From positions 1-12,367 of the forward strand of contig DATEVL010000141.1 in assembly GCA_035281845.1 (NCBI GenBank): a stretch of DNA of 12,367 nucleotides. The letters are read 5' to 3'. The number at the start of each line of letters is the position of its first letter. Positions within the stretch are counted from its first letter, which is position 1. Below the pieces are notes generated by a model. That model was not told the DNA's origin and made no database searches. It was given only the letters and a program-made list of their open reading frames with translations. Positions 6,814 to 12,367 of the stretch are shown here, in pieces. This DNA comes from DATEVL01 sp035281845. GTDB lineage: Bacteria; Chloroflexota; Anaerolineae; Anaerolineales; E44-bin32. The position numbers and the translations under genes are program-made.

Positions 6814-7164
6814 TCACTCTTTGCGTCGTTCCTCGAGCCGGGCCCGCTTGCCGGAGCGCTCCCGAAGGTAGTAGAGCTGTGCCCGCCGGACCTTCGCCTG
6901 CCGCTGCACTTCCACCTTTTCGATCCGCGGCGACCGGAGCAGGAAAGTACGTTCGACTCCGACTCCGTGAGAGGCGAGACGACGGACCGTGAAGTTGGCG
7001 TTATTGCCGCCCTTGCGCATCCGGATGACGGTGCCGCGGAACTCCTGGATCCGCTCGCGGTCGCCTTCCTTGATGCGAAGATGGACACTGACCGTGTCCC
7101 CCGGACGGATTTCGGGAAGCGCGGCGTTGGCTTCGGCCTCAACGGCCTTGATCATCTCGGTCAT
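6814..7164 (-). CDS. rplS: 50S ribosomal protein L19
   Basis: A 116-residue L19, which sits at the 30S-50S interface of the ribosome. It shows the family core PEIRPGDTVSVHLRIKEGDRERIQ (about 17-40), FRGTVIRMRKGG (42-53), and the basic C-terminal stretch VERTFLLRSPRIEKVEVQRQAKVRRAQLYYLRERSGKRARL, ending at the usual place. The frame is open upstream for another 37 codons, but I chose the ATG at 7164: it gives the normal family length and has AGGTG about 5 nt upstream, and the longer form would run through the putative promoter. It is not next to trmD/rpsP/rimM, its common partners. It lies downstream of the NUDIX gene but has its own promoter candidate and a 5' hairpin. Confidence 0.96.
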   Translation of the reverse strand: MTEMIKAVEAEANAALPEIRPGDTVSVHLRIKEGDRERIQEFRGTVIRMRKGGNNANFTVRRLASHGVGVERTFLLRSPRIEKVEVQRQAKVRRAQLYYLRERSGKRARLEERRKE

Positions 7165-7194
7165 AGGGCACCTGGCAGGGATTTTCCGTACAAC

Positions 7195-7218
7195 CGCCGC
7201 CCAACCTGACGGGCGGCG
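7195..7218 (-). promoter_or_regulatory. Hairpin at the 5' end of the rplS leader
   Basis: An 8-bp GC stem (CGCCGCCC at 7195-7202 with GGGCGGCG at 7211-7218) closes an 8-nt loop. If the promoter at 7227-7256 is right, the transcript starts at about 7220 and this hairpin is its very 5' end, some 30 nt before the start codon. It could stabilise the mRNA or take part in L19 autoregulation; neither is shown by the sequence. Confidence 0.45.
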
Positions 7219-7226
7219 CGGGAGGA

Positions 7227-7256
7227 AGTCTACCATGGATGAGCGAGCAGCGTCCA
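7227..7256 (-). promoter_or_regulatory. Candidate promoter of rplS
   Basis: On the - strand TGGACG (7256-7251) is followed after 18 bp by TAGACT (7232-7227). Start of transcription would be near 7220. The -10 and -35 match the consensus moderately (4 of 6 each). Confidence 0.45.
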
Positions 7257-7320
7257 GAGGCGAACCGCTGGTCAAGGCGGGCGAGCTGTCGGACCGATCA
7301 GGCCGAGGGCTATCGAGGGA

Positions 7321-7857
7321 CTACTTGTCAGCTTCCAACCTGGCTCGCGCTAGGTAGAGCGCCGCCAGAGATTTGGCGTCCTTCAGGTCACCGGATCCGA
7401 CGAGGTCGGCCAACTGCCCCGTGCTGACGCGTTCGATGGAGATCTCCTCGTCGCTGTCGCCGGCCAGAGGGGCGGGGCGAAGCCCGGTCGCTAGGAAAAA
7501 GTACATGTACTCGGTTGAGTATCCGGGCGCCAGGAAGCACTCCCCGATGCGCTCAAGCCGGCCGGGAGCCATACCGATTTCCTCTCGACATTCGCGCTCG
7601 GCACACGCTTCCGGGGCCTCCCCCGGCTCCAACGTGCCGGCGGGCAGTTCAAGAAGGATCCGGCCGGTTGCATGCCGATACTGACGGACCATCCACAAGT
7701 TGCCCTCGTCGTCCACCGGAACCAACGTGACCGCACCGGCGTGAACGACGATGTCCAGATCGGAGACCTGCCCCGCCGCCAGTCGAACGCGGTCCTTCCG
7801 GACCGAAAACGCGTGGCCCTGGTAAACGGTCTGGCTCTGCAGGACCTCGGCGTTCAT
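7321..7857 (-). CDS. NUDIX hydrolase, probable ADP-ribose pyrophosphatase
   Basis: A 178-residue NUDIX protein of the ADP-ribose pyrophosphatase (NudF) type, which would split ADP-ribose into AMP and ribose 5-phosphate in the cytoplasm. The NUDIX box is complete at residues 74-96, with Gly74, Glu80, Arg88, Glu89, Glu92, Glu93 and Gly95 in register, so metal binding should be intact. The region before it, VRQYRHATGRILLELPAG (57-74), is the usual lead-in for this subgroup, and LAPGYSTEYMYFFLA (108-122) is the typical substrate-side strand. The ATG at 7857 is well supported by AGGAGG 5-6 nt upstream (7863-7868). It lies 80 nt after the LysM gene, with a hairpin but no good promoter between, so some co-transcription is possible. 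NUDIX substrates are hard to tell apart, so ADP-ribose is a family-level inference. Confidence 0.9.
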   Translation of the reverse strand: MNAEVLQSQTVYQGHAFSVRKDRVRLAAGQVSDLDIVVHAGAVTLVPVDDEGNLWMVRQYRHATGRILLELPAGTLEPGEAPEACAERECREEIGMAPGRLERIGECFLAPGYSTEYMYFFLATGLRPAPLAGDSDEEISIERVSTGQLADLVGSGDLKDAKSLAALYLARARLEADK

Positions 7858-7878
7858 GATCGCCTCCTGAGTTCGTAA

Positions 7879-7906
7879 CGAAGCGGGGGAGGTTGGCCTC
7901 CCCCGC
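7879..7906 (-). terminator. Stable hairpin after the LysM gene, possible weak terminator
   Basis: A 10-bp perfect stem (GCGGGGGAGG at 7883-7892 with 7897-7906) with a 4-nt loop is followed on the - strand by TTCGTT, a poor T-tract. It lies 32 nt beyond the LysM stop and ends about 15 nt before the NUDIX ribosome site. It may give partial termination or protect the 3' end. Confidence 0.5.
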
Positions 7907-7937
7907 GCTTGTCGACTTCGAGGCCCCCAGACGACGG

Positions 7938-8612
7938 TTACGGAATCTGGATCGTCGATCCGGGCGTCAGCGTGTACGGGGAGGACAGCCCATTGACGGC
8001 GGCGATCGCCATCGGATCGACGTCGCCGTAATAGCAGGCGACCGAATAGATCGTGTCGCCTCCGGCCACGTTGTAGGTCGTCGGATGGGAGAGCAAGGCC
8101 CGCGGACCGGGGAAGGTTCCTGTGGAAGGGATGGTTAGTGTCTCTCCGGGAACCGTGATCGAGCTATTGGTCAAACCGTTCACCGCCAGGATGTCGTCCG
8201 GGTTCCGATTGAAGCGACGTCCGAGGCAATAAGGGAACTCGCCCTCGTGCAAGGTGTAGGTGGACGGGACGACCAGGGTCGGGATCGGAAACGGGGTCTT
8301 CGTCGGCCCGGCCGGGGTTACTACGACTGTCGCCGGTGTTCCGATGACCGGGTTGGCGGTCACGATCCCGGCGCCGCCGGTCGGTGTGCTCGTGTTGCCT
8401 GCACCGCCTTGCACAGCCTGCGCCGTCTGCGTCAGGAGCGCCGAGCGGACCGCCTCCATCGTCGCCTGTTGCCCGGTGAGGGGACTGGCCGAGGCGACCG
8501 CGCCCCCTGTTGGGGTCGATGCACTAGAAGCCGAGCGGGTACACGCGCCGATGCCAAGGGCGGCAACGATCAGCGACGCGCGCGCCAGAGTCCGAAGATG
8601 GAGCTTATTCAT
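7938..8612 (-). CDS. LysM-domain lipoprotein
   Basis: A 224-residue exported protein. I chose the ATG at 8612: it has GGGAGGTG about 4 nt upstream and gives a clean signal peptide (basic KLHLRTLAR, then ASLIVAALGIGA) ending in Cys24, a lipobox-like site (IGAC). The frame is open 67 codons further upstream, but that stretch crosses the promoter and repeat and is not protein-like. Residues 25-115 are a low-complexity Ala/Ser/Thr/Gly/Pro linker with STPTGGA twice (32-38, 75-81). Two LysM-like domains follow, at about 118-162 and 178-224; the second ends exactly at the C-terminus. Each has one Cys (129, 193) at a similar place, so an inter-domain disulfide is possible. LysM binds GlcNAc polymers such as peptidoglycan. 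No catalytic domain is present, so a wall-anchoring or adaptor role is likely. Confidence 0.88.
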   Translation of the reverse strand: MNKLHLRTLARASLIVAALGIGACTRSASSASTPTGGAVASASPLTGQQATMEAVRSALLTQTAQAVQGGAGNTSTPTGGAGIVTANPVIGTPATVVVTPAGPTKTPFPIPTLVVPSTYTLHEGEFPYCLGRRFNRNPDDILAVNGLTNSSITVPGETLTIPSTGTFPGPRALLSHPTTYNVAGGDTIYSVACYYGDVDPMAIAAVNGLSSPYTLTPGSTIQIP

Positions 8613-8638
8613 GGGCACCTCCCGAGGTTCGTGGGCAG

Positions 8639-8674
8639 CCTTGTCCTGAGCCCCTCGCTGTGCTCGGGGCAGGC
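8639..8674. repeat. Candidate dispersed palindromic repeat upstream of the LysM gene
   Basis: CCTTGTCCTGAGCCCC and GGGGCAGG flank TCGCTGTGCTCG, forming an imperfect hairpin (CCT/AGG and GCCCC/GGGGC with a 2-nt bulge). The wording resembles CCTGAGC...GGGCAGG elements that I remember as dispersed in Chloroflexota and other genomes, but only one copy is visible here. It lies in the leader of the LysM gene, between promoter and start codon. Confidence 0.3.
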
Positions 8675-8709
8675 TACGCCGAGGCGCGGCCCGGGCGCCC
8701 AAGCGGCGC

Positions 8710-8738
8710 ATCGTAGCACACGCATTTGGGCGCGTCAA
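8710..8738 (-). promoter_or_regulatory. Promoter of the LysM lipoprotein gene
   Basis: On the - strand TTGACG (8738-8733) is followed after 17 bp by TACGAT (8715-8710). The -35 matches at 5 of 6 positions and the spacing is ideal. Transcription would start near 8703, leaving a leader of about 90 nt that contains the palindromic repeat at 8639-8674. This promoter lies after the terminator at 8806-8844, so the LysM gene is a unit separate from the mevalonate genes. Confidence 0.7.
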
Positions 8739-8805
8739 GCAAGGCGGAACCCGATCGAGGACGTGGGTGCAAGAGGCGTGCCGAAGAGAGCCTGCCTTGA
8801 CCTCG

Positions 8806-8844
8806 GAAAACAAAACGGCGGCCCGGTGTGGTCTCGGGCCGCCG
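8806..8844 (-). terminator. Intrinsic terminator after the DUF35 gene
   Basis: A 10-bp perfect stem (CGGCGGCCCG at 8816-8825 with 8835-8844) with a 9-nt loop is followed on the - strand by TTTTGTTTT. It lies about 24 nt past the DUF35 stop. This is a strong Rho-independent terminator and marks the end of the mevalonate gene cluster. Confidence 0.85.
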
Positions 8845-8867
8845 AAAGCAAGATCCGCTTCTCAAGG

Positions 8868-9269
8868 TCAGGCCGTGGTCAACCTCGGCCGGAACTTGTA
8901 CCCGTACACCAACATCCCTCGCTCCCCGTCGGAGCGCAACTTTCGAGTGACCATCTCGACCGGCATTCCGATCTGTGCGGGTTGAGCCCCGAAATCGGTG
9001 AGTTGGGCCGTGACCAGCGGGCCTTCCTCAAGCCGGACAAGCGCCACGGTGTACGGAGCATTGCCCTCGAACCCTGCGGGAGCGTCGACGACTGGCGCGT
9101 AGGAGTAGATTTCGCCCTTCCCGCTGAAGGCATACGGTTCGCGAGCCTCACGTCCGCAGTCCGGGCAGAGGTCGCGTGGAGGAAAGATCTTGACGTCACA
9201 ATGGGGGCACACTTCACCCACCAATCCGTACCGCTGTGCCTTCAACCTCCAATGTCGGGCGATCTCCAT
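8868..9269 (-). CDS. DUF35 Zn-ribbon/OB-fold protein, partner of thiolase and HMG-CoA synthase
   Basis: A 133-residue protein with the DUF35 layout. A rubredoxin-like Zn ribbon uses Cys21, Cys24, Cys35 and Cys38 (CPHC...CPDC), followed by an OB fold from about 45 to 125 (GKGEIYSYAPV, PYTVALVRLEEGPLVTAQL, IGMPVEMVTRKL). In archaea a protein of this family bridges acetoacetyl-CoA thiolase and HMG-CoA synthase and helps form a shared CoA/pantetheine site. Other DUF35 proteins partner SCP-x-type thiolases or the aldolase Ltp2. The position downstream of the synthase and thiolase-like genes fits this role. The start is set by AGAGGT about 6 nt before the ATG. A possible -10 TAGACT (9312-9307) lacks a good -35. 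Unlike the tightly packed genes before it, this one follows a 316-bp gap, and a strong terminator follows it. Confidence 0.85.
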   Translation of the reverse strand: MEIARHWRLKAQRYGLVGEVCPHCDVKIFPPRDLCPDCGREAREPYAFSGKGEIYSYAPVVDAPAGFEGNAPYTVALVRLEEGPLVTAQLTDFGAQPAQIGMPVEMVTRKLRSDGERGMLVYGYKFRPRLTTA

Positions 9270-9585
9270 TGCTAACCTCTTCCGGGCTGACCCCGTGACC
9301 TGGCAAAGTCTAGGCCGGGTGGACTCTCAGGAACTATCAGGCACCTTCGATGGCGCCGCGGGCATGCCCTCGACCTCCCTCCGCTTCGCTTGGGGCGCCG
9401 GGCCACAATAGTCCCCGACAGAAGGCTGGGCAGGAGGCGGCGTCCGCTGAGAGCTTAACCGCATGAGAGTCCCCCGCAGAGGCGGGACCGCCTTACCTTC
9501 TTCGGGGCACACCCAGGGTGAACCCGAAGGGGTGCAGGGTGCTGCGCCCTCTACCCTCTTCAGGGCCAGGGCGGCGCCAAGCGGG
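9270..9585. repeat. 316-bp hairpin-rich insert between thiolase-like and DUF35 genes
   Basis: This gap interrupts an otherwise tight gene cluster. It holds several hairpins: CTTCGGG/CCCGAAG (9500-9506 with 9523-9529) with an inner ACCC/GGGT; CCCGC-AGAG-GCGGG (9473-9486); and AGGG/CCCT around 9540. A - strand open frame (to 9327, overlapping the thiolase end) is Pro/Ala/Ser-rich and matches no family I know. It could be a decayed gene or repeat-encoded, so I do not call it a CDS. No T-tract terminator is seen. The composition suggests a dispersed repeat or MITE-like insertion, but no second copy lies in the window. Confidence 0.4.
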
Positions 9586-10755
9586 TCAGGCCTCGCCGTC
9601 AACGACGCCCAGGATCGTCGTAGCCGCCGTCGCTCCGGCGCCGCCCAAACACTGCGCCATCCCCAACCGCGCTCCCGGGATCTGGTTCACTTCGCCTCTT
9701 CCCTGCAATTGAAGGGCGACCTCGGCCACTTGATAGACCCCGGTGGCGCCCCCGACTTCGCCCCGCGCCTTAGAGCCGCCGAAGGTGAGGACGGGAATCG
9801 AGCCCTCCCGGGCAATCGCCCCATCGCGGGCCAACTGCCAACCTTGACCGCGCTGCGCGTAACCTGCAGCCTCGAGGGCCAGTGCCGCGTAAATGCTGAA
9901 GGAATCGTGAATCTCGAACAAATCGACCTGGTCGCGTGAGATCCCTGCCTGGGCCAGGGCTCCTTCGGCGGAAGAAGCGGCGGCCGGCAAACGGAGGGGG
10001 TCGTCCTGGTCGTGGACGGCCAGCCTCGATGTGGAGGCTGCCGTGCTGAGCACGCGCACCGATGGCCGTGCCGGAAGCCGCGCCACGGACGAGGCGCCGA
10101 GAAGGATGGCCGCGGCTCCGTCGGCCAGCGGAGCGGCATCGTACAAGTTGACCGGGTCGCTCAACATCCCTGCCCGCCGGTAATCTTCGAGACTGATGGC
10201 CCGGCGGAACATGGCGTTGGCGTTTCCCACGGCGTTGCCGTGCGCCGTGATGCTGAAACCTGCCAGCGCGTCCGGCGGGGCGCCGTGCTCGTGAAGATAG
10301 CGGCGCATCACCAGTGCCGCTTGCGACGTCGCCGTCAATCCGTGCACCGCCTCGTAATCGGCGTCGCTCCACGCGCTTAATGCCGAGTCCAGCCCGCTTC
10401 CGACACGGTCGGTTACTTTCTCCACGCCGACGACCATCGCCGTCTCCACGGCGCCGGCTTCGATCGCCAGGCACGCCTGACGCAGGGCCATCCCGCCCGA
10501 GGCCCCGGCGGCTTCGACCGTGACGGCCTCGATCCCTTGGAATCCGGCGAAATCCGCCAGAAGCGCGCCCAGGTGGGTTTGGCCGCTGATGATCGGCGAG
10601 AGCGTATTGGCGACATACAGGGCCTGAGGCCGAATCCCGCCGGCGTCGGCCATCGCTTGGCGCATCGCCTGCAGCGCCAGCTCCCGCAAGGAAATTTCCC
10701 AATGTTCGGCGACGGGCGTCATCCCGATGCCCAGCAGGTAGACCGGTGGAGGCAT
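9586..10755 (-). CDS. Thiolase-like protein (archaeal/SCP-x type) with replaced active-site residues
   Basis: A 389-residue thiolase-fold protein of the kind that pairs with DUF35 and archaeal HMG-CoA synthase; active members condense two acetyl-CoA into acetoacetyl-CoA. The fold is complete: YLLGIGMTPVAEHW (6-19), VEAAGASGGMAL (80-91), ADGAAAILLG (211-220), EIHDSFS (281-287), GGSKARGEVGGATG (326-339) and the C-terminal AQCLGGAG (367-374). The nucleophilic Cys expected in the CASGG motif is Gly84 (codon GGG, 10506-10504). The catalytic His of the usual GHP motif is Glu333 (codon GAA, 9759-9757). His283 and Cys369 (CxGG) remain. Classic Cys-dependent thiolysis therefore looks impossible, so this is a scaffold or an enzyme of changed chemistry. 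The gene starts 14 nt after the HMG-CoA synthase stop, with GGAG (10764-10767) as ribosome site, which argues for co-transcription. Confidence 0.88.
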   Translation of the reverse strand: MPPPVYLLGIGMTPVAEHWEISLRELALQAMRQAMADAGGIRPQALYVANTLSPIISGQTHLGALLADFAGFQGIEAVTVEAAGASGGMALRQACLAIEAGAVETAMVVGVEKVTDRVGSGLDSALSAWSDADYEAVHGLTATSQAALVMRRYLHEHGAPPDALAGFSITAHGNAVGNANAMFRRAISLEDYRRAGMLSDPVNLYDAAPLADGAAAILLGASSVARLPARPSVRVLSTAASTSRLAVHDQDDPLRLPAAASSAEGALAQAGISRDQVDLFEIHDSFSIYAALALEAAGYAQRGQGWQLARDGAIAREGSIPVLTFGGSKARGEVGGATGVYQVAEVALQLQGRGEVNQIPGARLGMAQCLGGAGATAATTILGVVDGEA

Positions 10756-10769
10756 CCGTTCGTGCTCCG

Positions 10770-11846
10770 TCAGGAGAGACTCAGCTTGCCGCGATAGCGG
10801 GCGTAGGTGGCGTAGTCGATTTCGGTGCGCCGGTCGATGTACTCGCGGGTCGTCGGAGCGAGGCCGCGTCGCTCAGCCAGGTGCCCGGTGGTCCGCAGGC
10901 TGAAGGCGTCCGATCCTGCGCCGGAACCATAGGAGACGAGCAAGATGTGCTCGTCCGGCCCGGCCTCATCCAAGATCGCCGTCAGCCCGACCAGGGCCGA
11001 GCCGGCATAGGTGTTGCCGATGACCGGGACGAGCAGTCCGGCCTCGAACTGCTCCGGCTTGAAGCCGAGCGATTTCGCCACCCGCTGCGGGAACTTGGTG
11101 TTCGGTTGATGGAAGACGGCGTAGCGATAATCCTCGGGTCGCGTGCCGAGCAACTCCATCAACGCGCGGCCGGCCTCTGTGATGTGCTTGAAGTAGGCCG
11201 GCTCGCCGGTGAAGCGCTCTCCGTGTTCCGGATACTTCTCGTCGGCCCGCCGCCAGAAGTCGGGGGTGTCGGTGGCATAAGAGTAGGAGCCTTGGAAGAC
11301 CGCCAGGGAGTCACCCGCCGGCCCCAGCAGTATCGCCGCTCCGCCGGCGCCGGCGGTGTACTCGAGCGCATCCCCAGGCCGTCCCTGCGCCGTGTCCATG
11401 CCGATCGAGAGAGCATACTCAGCCATCCCCGAGCCGACGAATCCGATCGCCGCCTGGACGGCTTCGGTGCCTGCCTTACAGGCGAACTCCCAATCGGCGG
11501 CCTGCGTGTGGGGCGTGGCACCAATGGCCTCCGCCACGACGGTCGACGTCGGTTTGACGGCGTACGGATGCGACTCGGAGCCGACCCAGACGGCACGGAT
11601 CTCCGACGGCGAAATCCGGGCGCGGGCCAGGGCGTTGCGCGCCGCCTCGATCGACATCGTGATGACGTCCTCATCGATTCCCGGAACCGCCTTTTCCTTG
11701 ATGGGAAGACTCGCTTCTCCTCCCTTCCAAACGCGCGCCACTTCGCTTGCCGGCAGGCGGAAGCGTGGGATGTACGCCCCGTAGCCGACGATCCCGACTT
11801 CGCGTGACGGCCGGAGGACGCGCGCGTTTCCTGGCGAGGGGTTCAT
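10770..11846 (-). CDS. Hydroxymethylglutaryl-CoA synthase, archaeal type
   Basis: A 358-residue HMG-CoA synthase of the archaeal group, which condenses acetyl-CoA with acetoacetyl-CoA to HMG-CoA, the first committed step of the mevalonate route. The catalytic triad is visible: Glu91 in VGSESHPYAVKP (88-99), Cys123 in EFACKAGTE (120-128) and His246 in FHQPNTKFP (245-253). GNTYAGS (277-283) and YGSGAGSDAFS (306-316) complete the active site. The N-terminal VGIVGYGAYIPRFRL (17-31) is typical of the archaeal family. The gene overlaps the reductase stop by ATGA (11846-11843), with AAGGAG (11856-11851) 4 nt upstream, so the two are likely translationally coupled. The thiolase-like gene follows after 14 nt. 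In archaea the synthase works in a complex with thiolase and DUF35; all three are encoded here. Confidence 0.95.
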   Translation of the reverse strand: MNPSPGNARVLRPSREVGIVGYGAYIPRFRLPASEVARVWKGGEASLPIKEKAVPGIDEDVITMSIEAARNALARARISPSEIRAVWVGSESHPYAVKPTSTVVAEAIGATPHTQAADWEFACKAGTEAVQAAIGFVGSGMAEYALSIGMDTAQGRPGDALEYTAGAGGAAILLGPAGDSLAVFQGSYSYATDTPDFWRRADEKYPEHGERFTGEPAYFKHITEAGRALMELLGTRPEDYRYAVFHQPNTKFPQRVAKSLGFKPEQFEAGLLVPVIGNTYAGSALVGLTAILDEAGPDEHILLVSYGSGAGSDAFSLRTTGHLAERRGLAPTTREYIDRRTEIDYATYARYRGKLSLS

Positions 11847-12367
11847 GAAGCTCCTTGGGCGCCCGGCGCGTCGCCGGCGCGGAGTTCTCGGACGAGGGCT
11901 TCCGCTCGATCGGCGCGAACGGTACCTTCGGCGACCATTCGGCGGGCGACGGCCTCCACCAAGGCGCCTTCCGCTCCGGCGGCGATCGCCACCTGTCGGG
12001 CGTGCAACCCCATATGGCCCCGCTGGATGCCTTCGGTGGCCAGCGCCCGCAAAGCGGCCAGGTTCTGGGCAAGACCGACGGAAACGATGATCTCGGCCAG
12101 CTCGTGTGCCGCCGTCACGCCCATCAATCGTAGACAGGCGCGCGCCGTCGGATGGACGCGTGTGGCGCCGCCGACGGTGCCGACGGCCATCGGCATCTCG
12201 AGCGAACCTTCCAGAGCGCCGTCTTCACCCACCGACCAACGACTGAGCGAAGTATACCGGCCGGACCGGGCCGCATAGGCGTGCGCTCCGGCCTCGATCG
12301 CCCGCCAATCGTTGCCGGTCGCGATCGCGATCGGATCGATGCCGTTCATGATGCCTTTGTTGTGCGT
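11843..12367 (-). CDS. HMG-CoA reductase, class II type, C-terminal 174 residues (cut by window edge)
   Basis: This is the 3' part of a gene that runs off the right end of the window. HMG-CoA reductase makes mevalonate from HMG-CoA with NAD(P)H. The first visible residues are THNKGIMNGID, carrying the catalytic Lys, which the ATG at 12349 would lose; the true start therefore lies outside. IATGNDWRAIEAGAHAYAARSG follows with the catalytic Asp of the GND motif. Next come MAVGTVGGATRVHPTA and, near the C-terminus, GHMGLHARQVA, whose second His is the catalytic His of class II enzymes. Class II proteins (Pseudomonas mevalonii type) are often NADH-linked. The catalytic Glu must lie in the missing half. 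The class call rests on the GHMxLHAR wording. The gene ends in an ATGA overlap with HMG-CoA synthase, so it is probably the leading gene of this cluster or an early one. Confidence 0.93.
   Translation of the reverse strand, partial: THNKGIMNGIDPIAIATGNDWRAIEAGAHAYAARSGRYTSLSRWSVGEDGALEGSLEMPMAVGTVGGATRVHPTARACLRLMGVTAAHELAEIIVSVGLAQNLAALRALATEGIQRGHMGLHARQVAIAAGAEGALVEAVARRMVAEGTVRADRAEALVRELRAGDAPGAQGAS

Noticed and set aside
7165..7275. N-terminal extension of rplS
   Set aside because: It is longer than any usual L19, has no ribosome site, and passes through the candidate promoter and leader hairpin. The ATG at 7164 fits the family.
8613..8813. N-terminal extension of the LysM protein
   Set aside because: The extension hides a proper lipoprotein signal peptide, crosses the TTGACG-17-TACGAT promoter and is Arg-rich. 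The ATG at 8612 has a strong ribosome site.
8247..9275. A 342-residue + strand frame
   Set aside because: It runs antisense through the LysM gene, its promoter, a terminator and the DUF35 gene, all of which have independent support.
9327..9602. A 91-residue - strand open frame between the thiolase-like and DUF35 genes as a real gene
   Set aside because: It is low-complexity (Pro/Ala/Ser), overlaps the thiolase end, has no ribosome site and no family resemblance. It is kept only as part of the repeat-like insert.
9586..10755. Thiolase-like gene as a pseudogene
   Set aside because: The frame is intact over 389 codons, other fold motifs and the ribosome site are kept, and only the catalytic positions differ. 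This fits changed function better than decay.
10746..11807. A 353-residue + strand frame, plus a 310-residue frame at 9770-10702
   Set aside because: These are shadows of HMG-CoA synthase and of the thiolase-like gene, which carry all the family motifs in the accepted frames.

Overview
The window is about 12.4 kb of high-GC bacterial chromosome. It most likely comes from a member of the Chloroflexota (Anaerolineae or a relative). Three things point there: a short one-TM protein whose LGMTPGQR core plus TM helix is familiar from that phylum, a LysM lipoprotein in the style of that phylum, and mevalonate genes whose HMG-CoA synthase, thiolase-like protein and DUF35 protein are archaeal in type. 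The phylum call is from memory and inference, not from a database search.

Layout. From 1 to 302 a strong promoter drives a 71-residue single-TM protein on the + strand. It converges on a large membrane-anchored penicillin-acylase-family (Ntn) hydrolase on the - strand (383-2902), and a perfect 28-bp palindrome lies between the two stop codons. The acylase gene is divergent from gyrA (3058-5532, +). The two promoters stand back to back in a 155-bp gap, and the gyrA leader carries a perfect 33-bp inverted repeat next to the start codon. A short gap after gyrA holds an orphan tRNA T-arm-like hairpin. From 5626 to the right edge everything is on the - strand. In transcription order (right to left) the genes are HMG-CoA reductase (cut by the window edge), HMG-CoA synthase, thiolase-like protein, DUF35 protein, terminator, LysM lipoprotein, NUDIX hydrolase, rplS (L19), a repeat-rich gap, terminator, and murI.

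How the genes work together. The right-hand third is an upper mevalonate module. In archaea, thiolase, HMG-CoA synthase and the Zn-ribbon/OB-fold DUF35 protein form one complex that makes HMG-CoA, and HMG-CoA reductase turns this into mevalonate. Here the synthase and the reductase fragment keep their catalytic residues. The thiolase-like member does not: the nucleophilic Cys is Gly84 and the GHP histidine is Glu333. Either acetoacetyl-CoA is made elsewhere and this subunit is a scaffold, or the fold has been put to another use, as in the DUF35-partnered steroid aldolase Ltp2. This is the most interesting point in the window.

The other genes are ordinary housekeeping or envelope functions: gyrase A, glutamate racemase, ribosomal protein L19, ADP-ribose pyrophosphatase, LysM lipoprotein and acylase. 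The non-coding DNA is rich in palindromes and small repeats at 330-357, 3015-3047, 5573-5620, 6540-6813, 8639-8674 and 9270-9585. No CRISPR array, rRNA, complete tRNA, transposase or phage gene was seen.
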